Of a stretch of 64,000 bases of DNA, positions 25,255 to 31,901 are shown piece after piece. This stretch comes from Candidatus Gastranaerophilales bacterium (GTDB taxonomy: Bacteria; Cyanobacteriota; Vampirovibrionia; Gastranaerophilales; Gastranaerophilaceae), in NCBI GenBank assembly GCA_944325875.1, contig CALVBU010000004.1:62001-126000 (forward strand), written 5' to 3'. The position numbers and the translations under genes were made by a program. Numbering within the stretch: position 1 is the stretch's first letter; each line of letters begins with the position of its first letter. Under the pieces are notes generated by a model. It saw only the letters and a list, made by a program, of their open reading frames with translations. It was not told where the DNA came from and did no database searches.

Positions 25255-25447
25255 TTTTACATTGATTTGCATGTGTAAAATGTTTATTTTAAAATTCACT
25301 TAAGAGGAAATGAAGTGGAGATCTTCAACTGCTGCCGCAGCCGTAATAGTCGGAATGCTCAAAGAAAATGCATTATCCACGTGCAGTTTGGATGTGTACA
25401 TAGCTTCTTTGAGTCCTCTATCGCAGAAAAAGCTGGAGGATTTTTTA
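25255..25447 (+). other. GC-richer structured stretch before the CPHG-motif gene
   Basis: Most of this 193-bp gap (25316-25447) is clearly richer in G+C than its surroundings. CTCAAAGAA near 25359 is complementary to TTCTTTGAG near 25410, ATCCA and TGGAT lie between them, and GCTGCCGCAGC is a self-complementary block. An ORF in the frame of the downstream gene runs through from 25310, but AAGAGG there lies only two bases before its ATG. A GTG at 25316, in another frame and at proper spacing from the same site, would open a 55-codon leader ORF overlapping the start of the next gene. I can name no riboswitch class. Confidence 0.4.
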
Positions 25448-26149
25448 ATGTCATTTGCAGCCGTACAGGCCAGTACAGTTAGAAGCGCGGGAACTTGTCC
25501 GCATGGATTGCCTTTAGGGGCTTGTCCTATCTGTAATGGTATGGGCGGAGGTGGCGGCGCTAGAAAAGCTGATTTTTCTGCAAAACCAGGTGAAATGAGT
25601 TGGAATGAGTGCGCAGCTATTGGTGCTTTTTTAAAAGCCCAGCAAAATGCAAAACTTGCAAGACAGCAAGATGCACAAAATTTTGCACAACAAGCTATAG
25701 CCTTTCAAAACGCAATGGCAAAGGTTTCTGAAAGAATGGCAGCTGTAACTCAATTTTTCTCAGCAAATACGCCCGCAATAATAGCTAAGCCGATTAATTT
25801 CGTATTAAATACGGTAATAGGTGGAGCGGTTAATGTTTTGAAGAATATTCCGACTGTAATTTCAAATGCAATCCAGACATTAGGGCAAAAACTCGCTGAT
25901 ATATCAGATAAACTTGCAGCTGTTTACGGTGAAGTTAAGACCGCAATTGCAAAAAAGCTCTCCGAAGTTGCAAATGAATTAAAAAAGAAAGTAAAATCTT
26001 TATTTTCTATTTTTAATCCGCAAAACGCCGATGATGACGATAAACAAATTGATGAAACCAAAAAAGCTTTTGAATTAAAGACTTTCATTCACGATTTATA
26101 CAAAAAGCTTACAAATGATGAAGACGAAAAGGATTTAGATGACGATTAG
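25448..26149 (+). CDS. Uncharacterised protein with CPHGxPxGxCPIC motif
   Basis: The ATG at 25448 follows GGAGGA (25435-25440) by seven bases, which makes it the likely start; the frame is open from 25310. The 233-aa product begins with a cysteine/glycine motif (TCPHGLPLGACPICNGMGGGGG), a plausible zinc site. It continues with an Ala/Gln-rich helix (KAQQNAKLARQQDAQNFAQQAI), an amphipathic middle (IAKPINFVLNTVIGGAVNVLKNIP) and a Lys-rich then Asp-rich tail. It overlaps the next gene by 11 bases. I recognise the motif arrangement as lineage-restricted, not a named family. Confidence 0.75.
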   Translation: MSFAAVQASTVRSAGTCPHGLPLGACPICNGMGGGGGARKADFSAKPGEMSWNECAAIGAFLKAQQNAKLARQQDAQNFAQQAIAFQNAMAKVSERMAAVTQFFSANTPAIIAKPINFVLNTVIGGAVNVLKNIPTVISNAIQTLGQKLADISDKLAAVYGEVKTAIAKKLSEVANELKKKVKSLFSIFNPQNADDDDKQIDETKKAFELKTFIHDLYKKLTNDEDEKDLDDD

Positions 26150-27632
26150 TGTATCACAATTTCATGATGGGGAAACCCTTAGACAGCAAAGAAACCTTAC
26201 AAGGCAGCAGAAAAAAAATAATGCTGATACAAAAGAAGGTGTTGTTGTAAATAGTTTTATAAAAGACGGTTCAAATAAAATCGAATTGAATCTTAATGAT
26301 ACCAAGGATTTACTTGTTATTTCAGATAATGTGAAAATGCCGTCCAGGCTTAATGAACGAGAAACTCCAAAAGAAAAAAGTATTGTACCTATAAGTGCTG
26401 CCGCTATTGGTGTTATGGGGATAATTACTTTATTTACGGCATTTGTAAGACGGAGTGCTAAAATTAACAGTAATGCCGGCAAACTTGATAGATTACCTTC
26501 TACTACAAGAAACGTCGCAATTAACGAAGAAACTCATCAAGCAATTTATAGGATGATTCATAATCCAACTCCAAAAACTATTCTTGCCGGCAGTGGAGTT
26601 CTGGCTCTCACAGCTATGGCATTTATGGGTAAAACTTTCTTTGACGGATTTAAAGAAGTTTGGGTTAAAAAACGTGAAGCCGATATTCAAAAAAATCTTC
26701 AAGAACAGTTAATTTCGATAGAAACTCAATCTTTTAGCGGTAAAATTCAAATCATTAGAAGTATGCTCTCTGAAAAAGCAAAAGAGCTTAACAGATTTGT
26801 ATCAAATGCAAAACCTGCTGATCCGTCTAAAGTTCGCAAAACTTTTGGCGGTATTAGTTTCGGTGGTGATTATGGAAATCATAACTCAGATGCAAATAAA
26901 AGTAATTTGAAATATTTCCTTATAGGAGCAGGTACTGTTGCTTCAATTGCAGGGTTGGGGTATTTATCTATGAAGAACCTTAACGCAGGAAAAAAAGAAA
27001 TATCTAATTTTATGCAAAAAGCAAAAAATTCTATTGATGAAATAATAAAAACTTCTAAAAAAGATACGATTGAGTTAGATAAAATTACTCTAAAAACACT
27101 TTTCCACGAAGCAGAATCTTCAAGAGCCGAGATTGAAGATTCTATAAGCCGTTTAAACTGGAGCGAGGATACTAAAAAAGATTTCCTAGCTGAGGCTTTA
27201 AGAGCTACTGCAAAAGTAAATGAAGCTATGGGTGGGGATGGTTCTGATAAAACAACTTTCTATTCTCACGTGAATGATTATCGTGCGCATTTATACAATT
27301 ATCTTTTAGATACTGATAACAAATCGTTTAAGCAATTATTCTGGGGAATCACAGGACTTACAGCTATAAGTTATGGTGGAAAGTTGGTTGGAGATGCAAT
27401 AAAAGAAGTTCAGGTGAAAAAGATTAATGCTGAAACAGAAGTTAATTTGCAACAACGACTCGTTGCTACTGAACTTAGGAATTTTAAATCTAAAAAAGAT
27501 GCAGCCATACAGCCTCTTGTTGAAGAATTTTATAGACAAGTAGCTTTAGGCAAGCCTAAAGAAGAATTAAAAATTATGGCTGATAACATATTGTTAGAAA
27601 TTAAAAACGGTCCGCCGTTTGTATATTCATAA
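26139..27632 (+). CDS. Multi-pass membrane protein with repeated module, function unknown
   Basis: The 497-aa product has four hydrophobic helices, near residues 80-102 (IVPISAAAIGVMGIITLF), 146-168 (AGSGVLALTAMAFMGKTFFDGF), 255-277 and 396-418 (FWGITGLTAISYGGKLVGDAI). Helices two and four are each followed by a similar stretch: KEVWVKKREADIQKNLQEQLISIE and KEVQVKKINAETEVNLQQRLVATE. This is an internal duplication. The charged helical regions between them suggest coiled coil. It is translationally coupled to its neighbours upstream (11-bp overlap) and downstream (stop adjoining the next ribosome site). Confidence 0.8.
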   Translation: MTISVSQFHDGETLRQQRNLTRQQKKNNADTKEGVVVNSFIKDGSNKIELNLNDTKDLLVISDNVKMPSRLNERETPKEKSIVPISAAAIGVMGIITLFTAFVRRSAKINSNAGKLDRLPSTTRNVAINEETHQAIYRMIHNPTPKTILAGSGVLALTAMAFMGKTFFDGFKEVWVKKREADIQKNLQEQLISIETQSFSGKIQIIRSMLSEKAKELNRFVSNAKPADPSKVRKTFGGISFGGDYGNHNSDANKSNLKYFLIGAGTVASIAGLGYLSMKNLNAGKKEISNFMQKAKNSIDEIIKTSKKDTIELDKITLKTLFHEAESSRAEIEDSISRLNWSEDTKKDFLAEALRATAKVNEAMGGDGSDKTTFYSHVNDYRAHLYNYLLDTDNKSFKQLFWGITGLTAISYGGKLVGDAIKEVQVKKINAETEVNLQQRLVATELRNFKSKKDAAIQPLVEEFYRQVALGKPKEELKIMADNILLEIKNGPPFVYS

Positions 27633-27643
27633 TGGAGGTTTGT

Positions 27644-28159
27644 ATGTATATTTATAATATTGATCAAACCAAACCATATTATAGCCAAATTCCAATGTAT
27701 TGTTCAAATACAAATCAAAACCCAAGACAGGTTTCTTCAAATAGAGTGCAAATGCCAACTCCTCAAAGAAATTATTGTTTATTTGACCAAAATAAAGTTG
27801 ATTTTTTTGTAAAAAGGAAAGAGCTGGCTATTCCATATTTATCAGGCCTTTTAGCTAGATCAAATGATGAAAGAGAGATAACAGAATCTCTTTATATAGT
27901 GGATAGAATGATTGATAATGGCACTAAAGGTGTCGATAAAATGTATCCTGTTCTATCTCGATTAAATATGACAAATTCGCCTAATATCCAGACTTTTTTA
28001 GCTGGAATTTACAGGAAAATACAAGTTCCTGATGCTTTTGGTCCTTTAGTTGCTATGTTAATAAGAAATTCTATAACCCCACAGCCATCATGCTTTGACC
28101 CTAATGAAGAGATCGGGGGGGCAATCCTAGCTTATCTTTCAGACCGATTTAAAGGTTAA
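27644..28159 (+). CDS. Uncharacterised 171-aa protein, third gene of the block
   Basis: The frame opens at ATG 27632, but that ATG overlaps GGAGG (27634-27638), which is spaced five bases from ATG 27644, so 27644 is the start. The N-terminus is Tyr/Asn/Gln-rich (MYIYNIDQTKPYYSQIPMYC). Residues 50-150 are helical pairs (NDEREITESLYIVDRMIDNGTKGVDKMYPVLSRL) that look HEAT-like. A G7 run (28125-28131) lies in the last codons (EEIGGAILAYLSDRFKG). The gene is probably co-transcribed with the two preceding it. Function unknown. Confidence 0.75.
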   Translation: MYIYNIDQTKPYYSQIPMYCSNTNQNPRQVSSNRVQMPTPQRNYCLFDQNKVDFFVKRKELAIPYLSGLLARSNDEREITESLYIVDRMIDNGTKGVDKMYPVLSRLNMTNSPNIQTFLAGIYRKIQVPDAFGPLVAMLIRNSITPQPSCFDPNEEIGGAILAYLSDRFKG

Positions 28160-28173
28160 TAACATTTAGATAT

Positions 28174-28191
28174 TGTTACAATTTTGTAACA
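28174..28191 (+). promoter_or_regulatory. Palindrome over a possible -10 before the 332-aa gene
   Basis: TGTTACAA and TTGTAACA form a perfect 8-2-8 palindrome containing TACAAT with a preceding TG, an extended -10. The downstream leader of about 95 bases (to 28283) contains CCATGA, complementary to TCATGG at the start codon, and TGACT, complementary to AGTCA, so alternative pairings could hide or show the start. AAAGGAAAGG is the ribosome site. Confidence 0.45.
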
Positions 28192-28283
28192 TGAATAGTT
28201 CCAAAATTAAAGAAAGAGCCTAAAAGTGCCGTAAAGCCATGATGTAAGTACAAAGTGACTAAGAAAGGAAAGGTCGACGAGTC

Positions 28284-29282
28284 ATGGGAATGGCAGCATC
28301 ACAAGCTAGATTTTTGGGCCTAACGGCACGAAAAACTAACGTTGAATATGAAGGCCAACAGGTGAACCAACAGAGAACATCGTTGTCAAACCAGTCAGCC
28401 AACTATTACAACGACCTTCTCGGAATGACCGTTCCAGTCCCACCATCAGTGGATAGTTACACAAAAACAGTATATACATTTGAAGATGGTGCATTAACAA
28501 ACCAAATAACAGCGTTAATCGCACAAGCAGATGGAATGTATACAGTAAGTTACTTATCACATTGGCAAGATGATTTTGCACCAGTAGCAGCCTCATCAAG
28601 TATCGTAACAAAGACCGGCGGTGGCTATTCAATAGGTGCAGTAGAATTAAGAGAATTAGGCACAGCAGATCCGGCATTAGCAGATAACGCAGACTTGCAA
28701 CAACAAAAAATGGATGAAGAAAATGCATGGAAAGCGTTATTGGATGCGAAATATGGAGCTCCAGCAGGAGGATGGTTGGTAAGATATGTAACAGATACAA
28801 CAACCGGCAAAGAAACTCCATATTTCTATAAAAAATCAGATTGCGATGCCGCAACATACGATGAAAATGGAAATTCATTGTCAAATATTAATTGCTATAC
28901 AATCGGCAGTGACAAAAAGACAGAAGAGCATAAAGCAATTGAAGATTGCCGAGTAGAAAAAGATACATCAGGCCGCTTTATCTCAATAAGTATTCCTGAT
29001 GGCGATGGAAACTTTGTGACATATGCATTAACAACATCAACAGAAACAGATCAAGATGCATATAACGATGCAATGAATAACTATGAGCACGAGAAATATT
29101 TATATGATCAAGCAATTCAAGATATAAATGCGAAGATTGAAATAATCCAAGCTCAAGATAAAAACTTAGAATTACGCTTGAAACAATTAGATACCGAACA
29201 AGACGCAATATCAACCGAAATGGATGCGGTATCAAAAGTAATCGAAAAGAATACAGAAAGTACATTCAAAACATTCGGTTAA
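28284..29282 (+). CDS. Lineage protein of the QARFLGLTARKTN type, unusual codon use
   Basis: This 332-aa protein begins MGMAASQARFLGLTARKTNVEYEGQQVNQQRT, a pattern I associate with abundant Gastranaerophilales proteins of unknown function, and ends in a coiled coil (residues 260-325, IQDINAKIEIIQAQDKNLELRLKQL). The middle is polar with two Cys (DCDAATY, NCYTIG). There is no signal peptide. Its third codon positions favour A (gca, aca, tca, tta), while neighbours favour T (gct, act), a clear shift that also leaves a 182-codon antisense frame open. This could reflect transfer, high expression or another strand history. It has its own leader and terminator. Confidence 0.8.
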   Translation: MGMAASQARFLGLTARKTNVEYEGQQVNQQRTSLSNQSANYYNDLLGMTVPVPPSVDSYTKTVYTFEDGALTNQITALIAQADGMYTVSYLSHWQDDFAPVAASSSIVTKTGGGYSIGAVELRELGTADPALADNADLQQQKMDEENAWKALLDAKYGAPAGGWLVRYVTDTTTGKETPYFYKKSDCDAATYDENGNSLSNINCYTIGSDKKTEEHKAIEDCRVEKDTSGRFISISIPDGDGNFVTYALTTSTETDQDAYNDAMNNYEHEKYLYDQAIQDINAKIEIIQAQDKNLELRLKQLDTEQDAISTEMDAVSKVIEKNTESTFKTFG

Positions 29283-29360
29283 TAAAATAAATACAAACGA
29301 TAAACAATAAAAAAGATATATAAAATTTCCTTTCCCTTTTTCCTTTTTCCTATTAATTTT

Positions 29361-29395
29361 CCAACGACGAACTACCAAGTGAGTCGTTTTTTTTT
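29361..29395 (+). terminator. Terminator with tandem G-A mismatch
   Basis: AACGAC/GTCGTT and ACT/AGT stems are separated by a GA:GA internal pair, with loop ACCA and a T9 tail. A pyrimidine-rich stretch (29324-29347) precedes it. Confidence 0.8.
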
Positions 29396-29411
29396 ATGCT
29401 AATATATACCT

Positions 29412-30275
29412 ATGGTATTTGAAGAGGCTTATAAAGAGATAGCATATAAAGTTAGAACTGATATTGATCAACTAAATTCAAGGTTAAATGACTTGTTTTT
29501 AGATGATAATGTTATCTTTCAGGAGTTACAGACATTTTTGAATTCTCCTTCAAAACGTATTCGTTCTGTTTTAACTTTTCTGTATTTGCGTGCAAACGAG
29601 CTTGATGTTACTGATGAACAAATAGAATTACAGACTATTGTCGAGTTAATTCATAACGCGTCTTTAATTCACGATGATGTTATTGACGAAGATTTAAAAC
29701 GTCGAGGACAAAATACTTTGAATTGCGATTTTGGTAATCGTATGGCTGTTGTTTCTGGTGATTATCTTTTATCAGTAGTTATGAAGAAGCTTACTTGTTT
29801 TAAGTCTATTGAACTATTTAATATTTTCGCAAAAACTTTAGAAAATATGTGTAGTGGGGAAATTCAACAATATATTTTGTTAGGGAAATTCCCTTCTATT
29901 GATGAGTATATAGAAAAGTCTTATTTGAAAACAGGTGCGCTATTTGAAGCGGGAATTACAGCTGCTATGCGTATTGCTGGTGAAACAAAAATTATTAGAG
30001 CTGTTGAATTTGGAAGAAATTTTGGTATAGCGTTTCAAATCAGAGATGATTTAAAAAATGTATTATCTCCTGATTCTAAGGATTTGGCGAATGGTATTTA
30101 TAATGCAACCGCTATATTTTCAGGATCGTCGGAAGTAAATTCTATGGGGATTGAAAAAACAAAAGATTTGTTAAATAATTATTTGGATAAAGCCGAGGAT
30201 TGTCTTGTTGATTTGGCTGAAAATGAATATAGAGAAGCTCTTTTTGAGTTATTGGAGTTGTTAAAAAATGACTAA
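29412..30275 (+). CDS. Trans-isoprenyl diphosphate synthase-like protein
   Basis: The 287-aa protein follows the polyprenyl synthase fold and has the first Asp-rich motif HDDVID (DDxxD) near residue 87. The KRIRS segment near residue 47 and the second region FQIRDDL are present, but the second motif reads DDLKN instead of DDxxD and the following GK-T-P loop reads NGIYNAT. It is shorter than the usual 320 or so. It would condense IPP units, supplied by the MEP route to which ispD belongs, to a long chain; activity is uncertain given these changes. The stop overlaps lepB by eight bases. A -10-like TAATAT lies six bases before the ATG and no ribosome site is seen. Confidence 0.85.
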   Translation: MVFEEAYKEIAYKVRTDIDQLNSRLNDLFLDDNVIFQELQTFLNSPSKRIRSVLTFLYLRANELDVTDEQIELQTIVELIHNASLIHDDVIDEDLKRRGQNTLNCDFGNRMAVVSGDYLLSVVMKKLTCFKSIELFNIFAKTLENMCSGEIQQYILLGKFPSIDEYIEKSYLKTGALFEAGITAAMRIAGETKIIRAVEFGRNFGIAFQIRDDLKNVLSPDSKDLANGIYNATAIFSGSSEVNSMGIEKTKDLLNNYLDKAEDCLVDLAENEYREALFELLELLKND

Positions 30276-31191
30276 TAAATTTATTGGAGAAATGACTTTT
30301 GATGAATTTTGTGAGGCTTTAAGGATTATTATTTCCAAAGAAGGGGATATAAATGTTAAAGAAAATGATACTCGCTCTTTGAAAGAAAAATTTTCTGATG
30401 GGCTTGAACAATTTATTAAAGATATAAAATATTTCTTCTCTATAGAGATAATAAATGATTTAAAAAAAGATTTAAGTGAATTTTTTAAATTCCTAAAAGA
30501 TGTTATAACATTCAAGTTTATAAAAGATTCATTTGCGCCAAAGCCAAAAGAAGTTTTAACTAAAGAATTGTTTATCAGCAAAGGCAAGAAGTTTAAAGCT
30601 GGTTTTGTTGATATTATTGAAACCGTTGTGTTTGTCTTGGTAATGGTTATTATAATAAGGTTTTTTGTAGGTGAAATTCGATGGATTCCATCCGGTTCAA
30701 TGAAACCTACATTGCAAGAAGGTGATAGAATTGTTGTGGAAAGATTTTCTCGCTTTAATTCTACTCCAAAACGCGGCGATATAATGGTATTTTATCCGCC
30801 TTTTGAAGAATTGAAAAATACTCCGGGTAAGCTTTTTGCAAGATTAACGGGCTTTTTCTGTAAGGATATTGCATATATAAAACGTGTGGTTGGTATGCCT
30901 GGAGATAAATACGAAATTAAATCAGATGAATTTGGCAAATATACAGTTTATATTAACGACAAACCCTTAGATGAGCCATATATTAAAAGTCCATATGATT
31001 ATACTCCTTGTACAGAGGCAATGTTCTGTGGACCTGCTGTAATCCCGCCTAAACACTACCTTATGCTTGGTGATAACCGTGGAAACTCTCAGGATGGAAG
31101 ATATTGGGGGCTCTTGTCTGAAGATAGGTTTATTGGAAAAGCCGTATTTCTATTCTGGCCTTTTGACAGAATAAAATCTCTTTCAAAATAG
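30268..31191 (+). CDS. lepB: Signal peptidase I with long N-terminal extension
   Basis: LepB cleaves signal peptides at the outer face of the inner membrane. The 307-aa protein shows the membrane helix (about 115-135), the catalytic Ser in PSGSMKPTL near residue 144, catalytic Lys in YIKRVVGMPGDK near residue 205, and the terminal GDNRGNSQDGRYWG box. About 110 residues precede the helix, mostly Lys/Glu/Phe-rich and helical, longer than in ordinary enzymes. It overlaps the isoprenyl synthase by eight bases, so both are translated together. Confidence 0.93.
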   Translation: MTNKFIGEMTFDEFCEALRIIISKEGDINVKENDTRSLKEKFSDGLEQFIKDIKYFFSIEIINDLKKDLSEFFKFLKDVITFKFIKDSFAPKPKEVLTKELFISKGKKFKAGFVDIIETVVFVLVMVIIIRFFVGEIRWIPSGSMKPTLQEGDRIVVERFSRFNSTPKRGDIMVFYPPFEELKNTPGKLFARLTGFFCKDIAYIKRVVGMPGDKYEIKSDEFGKYTVYINDKPLDEPYIKSPYDYTPCTEAMFCGPAVIPPKHYLMLGDNRGNSQDGRYWGLLSEDRFIGKAVFLFWPFDRIKSLSK

Positions 31192-31230
31192 TTTGTTAAT
31201 TTTTGTAAACCCTGTAAATCCTTGTTAATA

Positions 31231-31258
31231 TTGACAAATTTAGGGAATAATATATTTA
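31231..31258 (+). promoter_or_regulatory. Promoter of the 162-aa gene
   Basis: TTGACA (31231-31236) with a 16-base spacer to TATTTA (31253-31258). The perfect -35 sits 39 bases after lepB. AAAGGA lies four bases before the ATG at 31324. Confidence 0.5.
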
Positions 31259-31323
31259 GATGGCAATTTTATATACTGAATAGTTTTTATATATATACAA
31301 AGTATATAAGGATAAAGGATATT

Positions 31324-31812
31324 ATGGGCTTAACAGCTGGTGGCGGCGATTATTATTCAAAAGTCAGACAAAATTATAACGATAAATTATTTGGTGGTAT
31401 GTCAAGATCTGAGTGGGCAAACTCTAATAGGGCAGGCTTATCTCAACGTATAGCTCAATCAAAAGTTGATACAACAAATGAGAATATGGCCAAAATTCAA
31501 AATGCCGCAAATATGTATGGTGTTCAGATGGATGCCGGTAGTATATTTGCAATGGCTAATACTGATGGAAATGATGTCCTATCAAATAAAGAAGCTAGTG
31601 CCTTTATATCAAAATTACCACAATTAGCACAAATGTACGGTAGTAATGGTGCAGGAGCTTCTGGGGGCTCAGATGCAATGAGTTTATTAAATGGTATAAC
31701 AGATGCTGCTGGAAATATTTTGGGTTTAGCTGATAATAGCAATGGCGGAGGAGATTCTGGAGGTGGTTTCCTTAAGAAGGCTGGAGACTTCCTTGGCGGA
31801 CTATTTGGTTAA
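31324..31812 (+). CDS. Small protein with EF-hand-like loop and Gly-rich tail
   Basis: The ATG at 31324 is supported by AAAGGA; the frame is open from 31222 but without a ribosome site. The 162-aa product starts MGLTAGGGDYYSKVRQNYND, has a 12-residue calcium-type loop NTDGNDVLSNKE near residue 81 followed by a helix, and a C-terminus rich in Gly (NGGGDSGGGFLKKAGDFLGGLFG). There is no signal peptide. Function is unknown; a calcium response is inferred from the loop only. Confidence 0.7.
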   Translation: MGLTAGGGDYYSKVRQNYNDKLFGGMSRSEWANSNRAGLSQRIAQSKVDTTNENMAKIQNAANMYGVQMDAGSIFAMANTDGNDVLSNKEASAFISKLPQLAQMYGSNGAGASGGSDAMSLLNGITDAAGNILGLADNSNGGGDSGGGFLKKAGDFLGGLFG

Positions 31813-31901
31813 TTGTTAAATTTAGTAAATTTTTTATATACATGCACTTGTCATATTTTTCTGTCTGGGTGAGAATACATGACGGGAAGGACAAGTTAAT
31901 A

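Noticed and set aside
25255-25447. Cobalamin, SAM, THF, c-di-GMP or lysine riboswitch near the corrinoid genes
   Set aside because: The conserved boxes of these classes (for example GCCACTG for cobalamin) are not present on either strand.
25310-25447. Start of the CPHG-motif protein at 25310
   Set aside because: AAGAGG is only two bases before that ATG, while GGAGGA is ideally placed before 25448; kept only as an alternative.
28336-28884. 182-codon open frame on the minus strand inside the 332-aa gene
   Set aside because: It is explained by the A-ending codon bias of the sense gene, has no ribosome site or promoter, and its Leu/His-rich translation looks like a shadow.
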